NCBI RefSeq assembly: GCF_002911665.1
Contig: NZ_MTBP01000001.1
Location: 186,001 to 250,000, forward strand
Direction: 5' to 3'
Length of the DNA stretch: 64,000 bases
Source of the DNA: Actinomadura rubteroloni
Lineage (GTDB): Bacteria; Actinomycetota; Actinomycetes; Streptosporangiales; Streptosporangiaceae
Below are positions 40,501-49,655 of the stretch, one piece after another (positions within the stretch are counted from its first letter, which is position 1; each line of letters starts with the position of its first letter). The translations under genes were made by a program, and so were the position numbers. The notes beneath the pieces are model-generated. The model worked only from the letters and a program-made list of their open reading frames with translations. It was not told the DNA's origin and searched no databases.

Positions 40501-41715
40501 GTGAACCTCAACAACAAAGGGATCAGGAAGAGCCTGATCCTGAGCGCGGCCACGGGTCTCGCGATCGGCGCCGCGGGCGTCGCGGGTGTCGGCGCGGCGT
40601 CGGCTGCCACTGGCGTCCAGGCTGCTGCCACCAAGTCGCTCACCTACAACTGCACCTACCCGCTCATCGGTAGCCGCAGCGTGAAGGTCGACATCGACAC
40701 GAACGTTCCCTCGAAGCTGGGCGTCGGGCAGTACACCAACGACATCCAGATCAAGTTCAAGGCGACGCTCGGCGCGGACACCACCGACGGCCTGAAGGCG
40801 GTCGGCGGCGCGAGCATCGCCGGTGCCGCCAACGCCAAGGCCGCCGTGCAGGGCCCCGGGCAGAACGTCAGCGTGAACGTGAACAACGCGTTCCCCGAGA
40901 CGAAGATCCCGGACTCCGGCTCCTTCACGCTGGAGGGCTACGGCGAGGCCCCGGCCATCGGCTTCGACCAGGCCGGCCACGTCACCGCCGCCCTGACGTC
41001 GATGGAGTTCACCGTCCTCGTCAAGAAGGCGGACGGCTCGCCTTCCGCCCTCGGCGAGTTCAAGGCCCCCTGCACGCTCGCGAGCGGCCAGGACGCCACG
41101 ATCGTCTCGGCGGACATCGTCCAGGGCGACCAGCCCCTCGGCGACCCGTGGCAGAAGCCGAGCTACTTCCCGTACCAGGCGACGGGCGCCAAGACCGGCA
41201 CCCTGAACTACGGCTTCAACCTCAACGGTTCGTCGTACATCAAGGGCCCGAACGGCACCGTCCCCATCAACGGCGGCATCAACGTGGCCGTTGACGGCGG
41301 CTCGGGCGCGATCACCGGCCAGCTCAACCTGCAGAAGACCAAGGGCATGATGAGCATCCTCGGCTTCCTGCCGGTCGAGGCCACGGTCGACTTCCAGCAG
41401 GTGGGCGACACCGTGGGCACCTTCGCCAACGGTCAGATCAAGACCACCTCGACGATGTACATCAAGCTGCCGAGCTTCACCCTGTTCGGCATCCCCCTCG
41501 GTGGTGGCGACCAGTGCCGCGCCAAGGACCCCTCGAAGATCCAGATGCAGTCCAACGACGGCGTCTTCTTCAACCCGCTGGTCGGCGGGCCCTTCAAGGC
41601 CCCGAACTACTCGATCGCCGAGCTCGAGAACTGCGGCCTGATCAACGGGATCCTCTCCATCTTCGCCTCCCAGTCCGGCAACACCATCGACCTGAAGCTG
41701 TCCCCGAAGGCCTGA
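40501..41715 (+). CDS. Secreted DUF6801-like protein without FN3 repeats
   Basis: A 404-residue exported protein starting at GTG 40501 (GAAAGG upstream). Signal peptide to about residue 36. Domain 1 (about 45-205) has KSLTYNCTYPLIGSRSVKVD and a second Cys in KAPCTLASGQD. Domain 2 (about 238-404) is the shared C-terminal module: YGFNLNGSSYIKGPNGTVPI, MSILGFLPVEATVDF, FTLFGIPLGGGDQCRAKDP and SGNTIDLKLSPKA. Codons are strongly biased to AAG, TTC and AAC, suggesting high expression. It has its own terminator-like hairpin before the next gene. Probably an abundant surface protein. Confidence 0.84.
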   Translation: MNLNNKGIRKSLILSAATGLAIGAAGVAGVGAASAATGVQAAATKSLTYNCTYPLIGSRSVKVDIDTNVPSKLGVGQYTNDIQIKFKATLGADTTDGLKAVGGASIAGAANAKAAVQGPGQNVSVNVNNAFPETKIPDSGSFTLEGYGEAPAIGFDQAGHVTAALTSMEFTVLVKKADGSPSALGEFKAPCTLASGQDATIVSADIVQGDQPLGDPWQKPSYFPYQATGAKTGTLNYGFNLNGSSYIKGPNGTVPINGGINVAVDGGSGAITGQLNLQKTKGMMSILGFLPVEATVDFQQVGDTVGTFANGQIKTTSTMYIKLPSFTLFGIPLGGGDQCRAKDPSKIQMQSNDGVFFNPLVGGPFKAPNYSIAELENCGLINGILSIFASQSGNTIDLKLSPKA

Positions 41716-41745
41716 TCTAGGCACTAGGACGGCTGGTCCTCACAT

Positions 41746-41787
41746 GCTGGCTCCCGCCGACGATCCCCCTTCGCGGCGGGAGCCAGC
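41746..41787 (+). terminator. 14-bp perfect hairpin
   Basis: GCTGGCTCCCGCCG (41746-41759) pairs with CGGCGGGAGCCAGC (41774-41787) around a 14-base loop, between two DUF6801-like genes in the same direction. Confidence 0.8.
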
Positions 41788-41815
41788 GGTCTGCCACCTA
41801 CAGGAGAGATAAAAA

Positions 41816-44698
41816 GTGAGACGAAGGACACGAGCACGTAAGGCCAGCGCGATCGCGCTGCTGGCCGCGGGCTCCACTGCCCTCACCGGGGTCGTGGGCC
41901 TGACGTTCGCGCAGAGCGCGGTGGCGGCGGTGCCGCACGGCGAGCTGACGCTGAACTACCGTTGTGTCTACCCGATGATCGGGGCCCAGGACCTCAAGGT
42001 CAACGTCAAGGTCGACGGCATCCCGGACACGGTCAAGACCAACCAGTCGGTCGCGCCGCTTTCGGTGAAGACGACCGACATTGTGAGCGCCAACACCACC
42101 AAGGGCCTGTTCGCGATGGACGCCAAGTCCCTCGAGGGCTCGGCGGTCGCGGAAGTCAACGGCGTGTTCCCCGACGGGCACACCGAGGACATGCCGACGA
42201 ACGTCACCATTCCCAAGGTGGCGGTGCCGGACGAGGGCGACTTCCCGCTGACGGCGGACGGCACGACGCCGAAGGCGATCAACGCCGGTACGACCAAGGG
42301 CTGGGGCCGCGTCAACGTCGGCAACCTCAAGCTCCACGTTTCGCCGAAGAACACCGCGGGCGAGCTGACCGCCCTGGGCGACTTCGACGTGCAGTGCTAC
42401 CAGAAGCCGGGCCAGGACAACCAGATCGCTGCGGTCTACGTCCAGGAAGGCTCCGAGACGGGCGGCGAGGCGCCGAACGTCAAGTGGGAGCGTCCGACGG
42501 CCCCCGAGCCGAAGGCCGACGACCACACCCCGGTGGACGGCAAGCTGTCCGGCCTCACGTTCTCCTGCAAGTTCCCGATCATCAAGCCGCAGGCTCTGAA
42601 GATCGACGCGAGCCTGCCGTACCCGGAGGACATCCACGCCAACACGCTGACCCCGGAGATGAAGGTCACTTCGGACGCCGAGGTCAACGCGTACACGGTC
42701 AACGCGATGCAGACGGTCATCGACCCGCCTGCGGCGTCCCTTGAGGGCTACGCCATCGCGACGGCCAACCTGTGGGCGCCGGAGATCCAGAACGGCCAGA
42801 CCCCGCTGGCGGCGAAGCTGAAGCTGCCGATCACGAAGACGGCCGTCCCCGAGTCCGGCACCCTGCCGCTCAAGGGTCTGCTGGGCACCGCGCCGCCGCT
42901 GGTCTTCTCCAAGGCCGGCGAGGGCAAGATGGGCGTGCAGCGTCTCGACCTGTACGTCATCCTGCGCGACAAGGACGGCAACCCGCACCCCGACCTGAAC
43001 GCGGGCGGCAAGCCCTTCCAGGTCCCCTGCACCCTGGACGGCCCGGCTGCGCCGACCGGCCAGAACAACATCATCCACACCTTCAAGGTCAGTGGCGACG
43101 TCACTCCGCCGGAGGACAAGACCCCGCCGACCGTTCCGGGTGCGCCGGCCGTCGCCGACATCACCGGCACCACGGCGAACGCGTCCTGGGGCGCCTCTAA
43201 GGACGAGGACGGTGGCTCGGGCCTCGCGGGGTACAACCTGTACCTCAACGGCACCAAGTTCGGTGACACCGTCACCGACGCGAAGGCGGCGCTGACCGGC
43301 CTTGAGGCCGGCAAGCACTACAAGCTCGAGGTCGAGGCGGTCGACAAGGCCGGCAACAAGTCCGACAAGAGCTCGGTCGAGTTCGACACCCCCGCTCCGG
43401 CCTCCAAGCCGGGTCCGGTCACGGGTCTCGAAGTCACCAGCAAGACGTTCGAGTCGGTCTCGCTGAAGTGGAACGCCGCCGAGGGCGCTGAGTCCTACGT
43501 CGTGAAGTACGGCGACAAGACCCAGGAAGTCCCCACGGGCACCACCGCCACGATCACCGGCCTGACCCCGAACACCCCGTACACCTTCTCGGTGTACGGC
43601 GTGAACAAGCAGGGCAACGGCGACGCGGCCTCGGCCGACGCCACCACCGAGCAGAAGCCGGTCGACAAGCCGGCGGACCTCAAGGGCCTGACGGTCGTGG
43701 GCACCACCTTCGACTCGGTCACGGTCAAGTGGGACGCGAGCACGGGTGCCGCCAAGTACAAGATCGCGTGGGACGGTGGCTCCGCGGAGACCGCCGACAC
43801 CACCTACACGATCAAGGGCCTGACGGCGGGCACGTCGTACAAGGTCACGGTCACCCCGAACAACACCACGGGCGACGGCGCCTCGGCTTCGGTCGACGCC
43901 AAGACCCCGGCCAAGCCCGACACCACGAAGCCCTCGGTTCCGGGCGACGTCAAGGGCGCGGTGACCAACGACAGCGTCGCGCTGACCTGGTCCGCTTCCA
44001 AGGACGAGGACGGCGGCTCCGGCCTGGCCGGCTACTACGTCTACCAGAACGGGCAGAAGCTGCCCGGCCTGGTGACCGGTACCAGCAAGACCATCAGCGG
44101 TCTCGCCGCCGGCAAGTACTCGTTCACGGTCTCGGCCGCGGACAAGGCCGGTAACGAGTCGGCGCAGAGCGCGCCCGTCGAGGTCACGGTCGAGACGCCG
44201 CCGACCGGCGGCAGCAACACCTACGCCCTCACCGGCACGTCGGCCATCAAGAGCATCAACGGGACCATCCCGCTGACGGGCTCCGTCGCCACCACCGTCA
44301 CCGACGGCAAGGTCAGCGGCGACCTGACGCTCAACGGCAGCGCCGGCAAGTTCTCCCTGTTCGGCTTCCTGCCGGGCACCGTGGACGTCGCCTACGCCCC
44401 GCAGGGCAAGACGACCGGCACCCTGGCCGGCACCACGCTGAACACGGAGACCAAGACGGTCGTCAAGCTCTCGTCGATCAAGGTCTTCGGCCTGGAGATC
44501 GCCGGCGGCACGACCTGCCAGACCGCGACGCCCGCCACCATTCCGCTGAAGTCGACCAACTTCGGTGCGAACGGCGGCGACCTGAGCGGCACGTACACCC
44601 TTCCGGCCCTCCAGGGCTGCGGTTTCCTGAACCCGCTCGTCAGCGCTCTCGCTGCCGGGTCGGGCAACACGGTCACCCTGAAGGCCGTCAAGAAGTGA
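41816..44698 (+). CDS. Secreted protein with two DUF6801-like domains and four FN3 repeats
   Basis: A 960-residue exported protein, GTG start with AGGAGAG upstream. Signal peptide to about residue 38 (AQSAVAA). Two DUF6801-like domains: about 40-205 (LTLNYRCVYPMIGAQDLKVN) and 244-420 (LTFSCKFPIIKPQALKID). Four FN3 repeats start near 437, 532, 617 and 705; the first and fourth share SKDEDGGSGLAGY. The C-terminal module (803-960) has FSLFGFLPGTVDVAY, KVFGLEIAGGTTC and SGNTVTL. Codon bias suggests strong expression. It is followed by a lipoprotein gene, as is its relative at 23.3 kb. Confidence 0.86.
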   Translation: MRRRTRARKASAIALLAAGSTALTGVVGLTFAQSAVAAVPHGELTLNYRCVYPMIGAQDLKVNVKVDGIPDTVKTNQSVAPLSVKTTDIVSANTTKGLFAMDAKSLEGSAVAEVNGVFPDGHTEDMPTNVTIPKVAVPDEGDFPLTADGTTPKAINAGTTKGWGRVNVGNLKLHVSPKNTAGELTALGDFDVQCYQKPGQDNQIAAVYVQEGSETGGEAPNVKWERPTAPEPKADDHTPVDGKLSGLTFSCKFPIIKPQALKIDASLPYPEDIHANTLTPEMKVTSDAEVNAYTVNAMQTVIDPPAASLEGYAIATANLWAPEIQNGQTPLAAKLKLPITKTAVPESGTLPLKGLLGTAPPLVFSKAGEGKMGVQRLDLYVILRDKDGNPHPDLNAGGKPFQVPCTLDGPAAPTGQNNIIHTFKVSGDVTPPEDKTPPTVPGAPAVADITGTTANASWGASKDEDGGSGLAGYNLYLNGTKFGDTVTDAKAALTGLEAGKHYKLEVEAVDKAGNKSDKSSVEFDTPAPASKPGPVTGLEVTSKTFESVSLKWNAAEGAESYVVKYGDKTQEVPTGTTATITGLTPNTPYTFSVYGVNKQGNGDAASADATTEQKPVDKPADLKGLTVVGTTFDSVTVKWDASTGAAKYKIAWDGGSAETADTTYTIKGLTAGTSYKVTVTPNNTTGDGASASVDAKTPAKPDTTKPSVPGDVKGAVTNDSVALTWSASKDEDGGSGLAGYYVYQNGQKLPGLVTGTSKTISGLAAGKYSFTVSAADKAGNESAQSAPVEVTVETPPTGGSNTYALTGTSAIKSINGTIPLTGSVATTVTDGKVSGDLTLNGSAGKFSLFGFLPGTVDVAYAPQGKTTGTLAGTTLNTETKTVVKLSSIKVFGLEIAGGTTCQTATPATIPLKSTNFGANGGDLSGTYTLPALQGCGFLNPLVSALAAGSGNTVTLKAVKK

Positions 44699-44731
44699 CC
44701 TACGGTCATGGCTGACATGTCGTAGACAGAG

Positions 44732-44762
44732 CCCCCGCCGCCGCCTCCAGCGGCGGCGGGGG
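44732..44762 (+). terminator. 13-bp GC hairpin terminator
   Basis: CCCCCGCCGCCGC pairs with GCGGCGGCGGGGG around CTCCA, 34 bases after the stop of the large FN3 gene. Confidence 0.82.
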
Positions 44763-44937
44763 TTCGCCGCATCCGGGGGTCCTCCCGGTCGGCGGGCGGC
44801 AGCCCGCGGCTGCCGTGCATATCGTGTAGTGAATCTTCCACCGCCGTTCCGGGCGGCTTTTCCGGGACGGCGCCGCTGGATCGTCCCCAAAGCTGTGAGT
44901 CCCTGCGACCATCACAGCGTGCCCAAGGAGAATGAAC

Positions 44938-45474
44938 ATGGTCCGACGCGTGATGGGTGGAATCGCGCTGGCCGGCGTGCTGGCCGTTTCGGTCGCCGGG
45001 TGCGGCGGCGGTGACGACAAGAAGTCGGGCCCCGAGCTGGCCTGGGCCGGGAAGGTGTGCTCCTACCTGAAGGCGGACACCTCGAAGGTCGCGATGCCGG
45101 GGCTCGACGCCAAGAACGCCAAGGAGGCCAAGGACTCCATGCTGACGTTCATGAAGACCATGAAGACCCGGCTCGCGACCCAGCAGCGCAACCTGGAGAC
45201 GGCCGGGACGCCCCCGGTGGCGTCCGCGAAGCCCGCCTACAACACGGCGCTGGCCAACCTCGCCAAGATCCAGACCCAGCTGACCTCCGCCATCGGCACG
45301 CTGGACAAGGCCAAGGTCACGGACCAGAAGTCGCTGACCAAGGCCCTCAGCCCCTACACCCAGCAGCTCGCGCAGTTCAGCGGGTACCAGGGGCCCGTGA
45401 AGGACCTGTCCACCAACGCGGACCTGAACACCGCGTTCAAGGACTCCCCGCAGTGCTCGGGCCTGACCGCCTGA
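44938..45474 (+). CDS. Small lipoprotein, paralog B
   Basis: A 178-residue lipoprotein: MVRRVMGGIALAGVLAVSVA, then GC (lipobox VAGC, Cys about residue 21). The mature helical part has WAGKVCSYLKADTSKVAMPG, AKPAYNTALANLAKIQTQL, KVTDQKSLTKAL and the final SPQCSGLTA. It parallels the lipoprotein at 22.7 kb in length, Cys placement and motif order. The ATG at 44938 is used because AAGGAG is 7 bases upstream; the ATG at 44932 is too close. It sits downstream of the large FN3 gene. Function unknown. Confidence 0.82.
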   Translation: MVRRVMGGIALAGVLAVSVAGCGGGDDKKSGPELAWAGKVCSYLKADTSKVAMPGLDAKNAKEAKDSMLTFMKTMKTRLATQQRNLETAGTPPVASAKPAYNTALANLAKIQTQLTSAIGTLDKAKVTDQKSLTKALSPYTQQLAQFSGYQGPVKDLSTNADLNTAFKDSPQCSGLTA

Positions 45475-45490
45475 CCTCCCCGGTGGCCTC

Positions 45491-45520
45491 CGCCTCCCGG
45501 CTCGTGCGAGCCGGGAGGCG
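45491..45520 (+). terminator. Shared-family hairpin CGCCTCCCGGCTCG-TG-CGAGCCGGGAGGCG (14-bp stem)
   Basis: Perfect 14-bp stem with a 2-base centre, 16 bases after the lipoprotein stop. Exactly the same 30 bases occur at 53421 and 57508, and variants with the same CGCCTCCCGG core occur at 49588 and 59907. Confidence 0.82.
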
Positions 45521-45843
45521 TTCGTGTTTCCGGGGGCGGATCACCTCGCCGCCGCGACGCCCACCCTGACAATGTTCCCTGACAAAATCATCGACCACTT
45601 GCGGACGCTCGCGTTTTTCGCCCTTTCTGCTAACTTGAAAAATCGGGGTCACTGGCATCGAAAACCACGACCAGCCGCGTGCGCACTGTTACCGAACAGT
45701 ATTTTCTGACACTTTCCGACAAGATCAACAAAATGTTCGGAACACAAGGGCGCCGCCCGGTCGTCTTGGCCACTCCACCTGCGAAGACAACGGTCTAACG
45801 TAATGGCGCTTCCCCAGGAAGCTCCCACTACAGGAGGCCGAGT
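45521..45843 (+). promoter_or_regulatory. Long upstream region of S8-RCC1 gene 1, duplicated upstream of gene 3
   Basis: Together with the hairpin (45491-45520) this stretch aligns almost without gaps to 53421-53772; TTG to TTG offset is 7929 bases against 7930 at the hairpin. I estimate over 80 percent identity by eye. Shared landmarks are CGACCACTTGCGGACGCTCG, GAACAGTATTTTCTG, ACTTTCCGACAAGATC and CACTACAGGAGGCCGAG. A candidate -10, TAACGT (gene 3: TAATGT), lies about 60 bases before the start codon with TCCACC/TTCACC 16 bases upstream of it. Confidence 0.65.
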
Positions 45844-48800
45844 TTGTCTTCTCCCCCCGTCATCGGACAGTCACAGAAAAGCCGCCGCAGGCCGCTCGCC
45901 GCGTTAGCGGCGCTGGCGCTCGCCGCGTCCGGCCTCGCGGCTCCCCACGCCGCCGCCGACCCCGCGCCGAAACTGAAGCCGCGCTACGACCACTCCCGCG
46001 AAAAGGGACGGCCCGGCACCAAGGGCCCGCTGCCCAAGGGCTTCTCCCGGACGAGCCTCCAGGTGAAGTTCCGGACGGAACTGAACGTCCGCCTGCACGG
46101 CAACACGCTCACCTCGTCCGACAGTGCGGCGACCGCCGCGATTCGGGCCGCGTTCGCCCGGTACCCCGGTGCGATCATCACGCGGACGTCGCGGCAGTCC
46201 GTGCGGGCCATCGATGATCGGCGCTCCCGGCTGGAGGCGAAGACCGGGCGGGAACTGCCCGACTTCAATTCCTGGTTCTTCGTCACCGTCCCGAAGAACG
46301 GCGAAGGGCTCCTCGCCGCCCTCAACGCGCTCTCCGGAGTGGAGATCGCGCAGGCGCGTCCCGTCATCAAGAGCCCGACCGAGCCGCTGCGCGCCCAGCA
46401 GCTCTACCGGAACGCCGTCGGGTCGCCCGCCGGAACGGGAATCGACGCCGACGCGATCAACAACGTCCCCGGCGGCAAGGGCGACGGGGTCACCGTCGGC
46501 GACGTCGAAGCGGTGGCCAACGCGAACACGGCCCTGTTCGGTATCCAATGGGGTCAGATCGCTGCGGGCCTCGCGCACACGCTCGCCGTCGATGTGGGAC
46601 CGTCCGCGCCGACCGTGTGGGCCACCGGCTCCAACAGCCACGGCGAGCTCGGCGACGGCACCACCACCAGCCGCACCACTCCGGTCCTCGTCTCCGGCCT
46701 GTCCGGGGTGAAGACCGTCGCGGCGGCCAACAGCTACTCCCTCGCGCTCAAGACCGACGGCACCGTCTGGGCCTGGGGATCGAACAGCGTCGGGCAGCTC
46801 GGCGACGGAACCACGACCGAGCGGCACACGCCCGTCCAGGTCAGCGGCATCACCAACGCCACGGCGATCTCGGCCGGATCGGACGGGCACGCGCTCGCCG
46901 TCCTGTCCGACGGAACCGTCAAGGCCTGGGGATCCAACACCAACGGGCAACTCGGCGACGGAACCACCACCAACCGCAGCACGCCCACCACCGTCCCCGG
47001 CCTCACCGGGGTCAAGACGACGTGGGGCGCGGTCGCCGCAGGCGGCGGACAGTCCCTGGCCGTCCTGACCAGCGGCACCGTCAAAGCGTGGGGCACCAAC
47101 AGCAGCGGCCAGCTCGGCGACGGCACCACCACCAACCGCAGCACCCCGGTCAGCGTCCCCGGGATCACCACCGGCAAGCAGGTCGCGGCGGGCGGGTTCC
47201 ACAGCCTCGCCGTCCTCACCGACGGCTCGGTGAAAGCCTGGGGCCTCAACGGATCCGGCCAGCTCGGTGACGGAACCACCACGTCCCGCACCAGTCCGGT
47301 GAACGTCCCGCTGCCCGAACCGGCCGCGAGCGTCGTCGCAGGGGGCTTCCACTCCGCCGCCGAAAGCTACGACCCCGACACGCACGACTACTACTCGGCA
47401 TGGGCCTGGGGCTACAACAACCACGGCCAGGTCGGCGACGGGACCACCACCACCCGGACGAGCCCGACCGCGGTCACCACCGAGGGCTTCGTCACGGCGC
47501 TGGCCGCGGGCGCGCAGTACACCGTCGCGAGCTTCGCCTTCGGGCAGGCGGCGTGGGGTTACAACTCCAGCGGCCAGCTCGGGCTCGGCGACACCACCGA
47601 CCGGACGAGCCCGGTGAGCTGGAACGTCGTCACGAACTCCTGGAACACCTGCCATGAGGAACTGAGCGGACGGCCCGCCCCGGGCGGCGATCCGGTCCGG
47701 GTCCCGGCCACATGGGGTTCGAACTGCCTCGCCAGTTCGCAGACGTCGCACGGCACCGCGGTCGCCGGGATCATCGGGGCGCGGGACGGGAACGGCGCCG
47801 GAATCGCCGGCATCGCCCCCAACGCCGGGCTGCACCTCTCGAACCCGTCGGACTACGTCACCACGCTCGCCGGGCTCGGGTCGGGCGACGTCGTGCTCTA
47901 CGAGTTCAGCCCGGTCATCGGGAGCAAGTGGTACCCCGGTGAGTACGACCCGCTCATCTATGACGCGACGGTCACGGCGACGGCCCAGGGGATCACGGTC
48001 GTCGAGGCCGCCGGGAACGGCTCCAACAACCTCGACGACCCGTCCGACCCCGACGCGGTGACGGTCATGAGCCGTCCCGACTCGGGCGCGATCATGGTGG
48101 GCGCGGGCGCTCCGCCGAGTCCGGGCGGCTCCAACTGCACCGGATCCAGCCCGCTTCCCGAGCGGACGGCGCTGGGCTTCTCGACCTACGGCTCACGTCT
48201 CGACGTCCAGGACTACGGCGCGTGCGTCGCGACGCTCGGCGTGCCGGGCAACCAGGGCCTGACACCGTCCGAGACGGACCCGAACAAGATGTACACGGGG
48301 ACGTTCAACGGGACGTCGAGCGCCAGCGCGATCACGGCCGGGGCGGTCGCCGCGCTCCAGGGCGTGGCGAAGAAGACCGGCTCGGCGCTGCTTCCGGCGC
48401 AGATCCGGCAGTTGCTCAAGCAGACGGGCACCGCGCAGCCCGCGGGCGACCCGCACCACATCGGGCCGCAGCCGAACCTGCGCGCGGCGGTGAACTACCT
48501 GCGCGGCGGTGTCGCGGCGGGGACCAACCACACGCTGGACGTCCGGAACGACGGGACCGTGCGGGCGTGGGGCGCGAACTCCAGCGGGCAACTCGGCAAC
48601 GGCACGACCACGGGCAGCGCGACGTCCGTGCAGGTGTCCGGGCTGACCAACGTGGTCCGGGCGCCCGGTTCGGTCGCGGCCGGGCAGAACCACTCGCTGG
48701 CCGTCCGGGCCGACGGGACGGTCTGGGCCTGGGGCGCGAACGGCAGCGGCCAGCTCGGCAACGGCAGCACCACGGCCAGTTCGACGCCCGTCCAGGTGTC

Positions 48801-49575
48801 GGGGCTGACCGGGGTGAAGGCGGTCGCCGCCGGGCTGAGCTTCTCGCTCGCGCTGAAGAACGACGGCACCGTCTGGGCGTGGGGCGACAACAGCTCGGGG
48901 CAGCTCGGCAACGGCACCACGACGAGCGCCTCCAGCCCCGTCCAGGTCAGCGGGATCACGGACGCGGCCGTCATCGGCGCCGGGTACTCGCACGGCCTGG
49001 CCGTCCGGGCGGACGGTTCGGTGAAGGCGTGGGGCGCCAACTCCAACGGGCAGCTCGGCAACGGCACGACGACCAACAGCGGCACGCCGGTCACCGTGTC
49101 GGGGCTGAGCGGCGTCTCGACGTGGCCCGGTTCCCTCGCGGGCGGGTTCGCCCACTCCCTCGCCGTCCTCGCGGACGGGACGGTCAGGGCGTGGGGCTTG
49201 AACAACAACGGCCAGCTCGGCAACGGCACCACCACGGCGAGCAGCACGCCCGTCACCGTGACGGGGCTCAGCGGTGCGGCCACGGTCGGGGCGGGCGGCT
49301 GGCACAGCGTCGCCGCCGGTACGGCCGGCACCGCCAAGGCGTGGGGGCTCAACGCCAACGGGCAGCTCGGCGACGGAACGACGACGAGCAGCACCACGCC
49401 CGTCAGCGTCGGCGGAAGCGGCAACTTCGCCGGAATCGCCGCCGGGACGTACCACTCCATCGCCGTCCTCTCCGGCGGCGCGCCCTACACGTGGGGCAAG
49501 AACGCGTCCGGCCAGGTCGGCGACGGCACGACCACCGACCGGCCCAGCCCGGTCGCGGTGAGCGGCCTGTCCTGA
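45844..49575 (+). CDS. S8 (subtilisin-family) protease with inserted and C-terminal RCC1 propellers, copy 1
   Basis: A 1243-residue exported protein starting at TTG 45844 (AGGAGG 9 bases upstream). Signal peptide residues 1-38. A propeptide-like region (about 55-170) contains LQVKFRTELNVRLHG and ELPDFNSWFFVTVP. The protease domain opens with GDGVTVGDVE (D220, E222), is broken by seven RCC1 repeats (about 237-598), and resumes at SWNTCHEE (W600, H604). Then SHGTAVAGIIGA has catalytic His636, VVEAAGNG the oxyanion Asn725 and FNGTSSASA the nucleophile Ser825. Conserved Cys lie in NTCHEE, GSNCL, GGSNC and YGACVA. A second seven-blade propeller fills about 892-1243. Glu at the usual Asp position is odd. 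Likely secreted or surface-attached; substrate unknown. Confidence 0.85.
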   Translation: MSSPPVIGQSQKSRRRPLAALAALALAASGLAAPHAAADPAPKLKPRYDHSREKGRPGTKGPLPKGFSRTSLQVKFRTELNVRLHGNTLTSSDSAATAAIRAAFARYPGAIITRTSRQSVRAIDDRRSRLEAKTGRELPDFNSWFFVTVPKNGEGLLAALNALSGVEIAQARPVIKSPTEPLRAQQLYRNAVGSPAGTGIDADAINNVPGGKGDGVTVGDVEAVANANTALFGIQWGQIAAGLAHTLAVDVGPSAPTVWATGSNSHGELGDGTTTSRTTPVLVSGLSGVKTVAAANSYSLALKTDGTVWAWGSNSVGQLGDGTTTERHTPVQVSGITNATAISAGSDGHALAVLSDGTVKAWGSNTNGQLGDGTTTNRSTPTTVPGLTGVKTTWGAVAAGGGQSLAVLTSGTVKAWGTNSSGQLGDGTTTNRSTPVSVPGITTGKQVAAGGFHSLAVLTDGSVKAWGLNGSGQLGDGTTTSRTSPVNVPLPEPAASVVAGGFHSAAESYDPDTHDYYSAWAWGYNNHGQVGDGTTTTRTSPTAVTTEGFVTALAAGAQYTVASFAFGQAAWGYNSSGQLGLGDTTDRTSPVSWNVVTNSWNTCHEELSGRPAPGGDPVRVPATWGSNCLASSQTSHGTAVAGIIGARDGNGAGIAGIAPNAGLHLSNPSDYVTTLAGLGSGDVVLYEFSPVIGSKWYPGEYDPLIYDATVTATAQGITVVEAAGNGSNNLDDPSDPDAVTVMSRPDSGAIMVGAGAPPSPGGSNCTGSSPLPERTALGFSTYGSRLDVQDYGACVATLGVPGNQGLTPSETDPNKMYTGTFNGTSSASAITAGAVAALQGVAKKTGSALLPAQIRQLLKQTGTAQPAGDPHHIGPQPNLRAAVNYLRGGVAAGTNHTLDVRNDGTVRAWGANSSGQLGNGTTTGSATSVQVSGLTNVVRAPGSVAAGQNHSLAVRADGTVWAWGANGSGQLGNGSTTASSTPVQVSGLTGVKAVAAGLSFSLALKNDGTVWAWGDNSSGQLGNGTTTSASSPVQVSGITDAAVIGAGYSHGLAVRADGSVKAWGANSNGQLGNGTTTNSGTPVTVSGLSGVSTWPGSLAGGFAHSLAVLADGTVRAWGLNNNGQLGNGTTTASSTPVTVTGLSGAATVGAGGWHSVAAGTAGTAKAWGLNANGQLGDGTTTSSTTPVSVGGSGNFAGIAAGTYHSIAVLSGGAPYTWGKNASGQVGDGTTTDRPSPVAVSGLS
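46552..47637 (+). repeat. RCC1 propeller (7 repeats) inserted in the S8 catalytic domain
   Basis: Seven units of about 50 codons, each with a variant of AVAAG-x-x-HSLAV, DGTVKAWGSN, GQLGDGTTTNR and a closing V-x-G-(L/I). The seventh ends just before the resumed protease motif WNTCHEE. The equivalent inserts lie at about 50338-51425, 54475-55545 and 60919-62001 in the other three copies. Confidence 0.85.
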
Positions 49576-49587
49576 CGCACGTCCGAT

Positions 49588-49626
49588 GACGCCTCCCGGC
49601 CGCGCGCCACGCGGCCGGGAGGCGTC
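49588..49626 (+). terminator. 17-bp hairpin of the CGCCTCCCGG family
   Basis: GACGCCTCCCGGCCGCG pairs with CGCGGCCGGGAGGCGTC around CGCCA, 13 bases after the stop of S8-RCC1 gene 1 and 30 bases before the start of gene 2. Confidence 0.85.
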
Positions 49627-49655
49627 CCACACCACCCCGTACAGGAGGCAACAGC

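Noticed and set aside
46552-49575. CRISPR-like regular repeats
   Set aside because: The 150-base periodicity encodes RCC1 blades in one continuous frame; there is no constant repeat with unique spacers.
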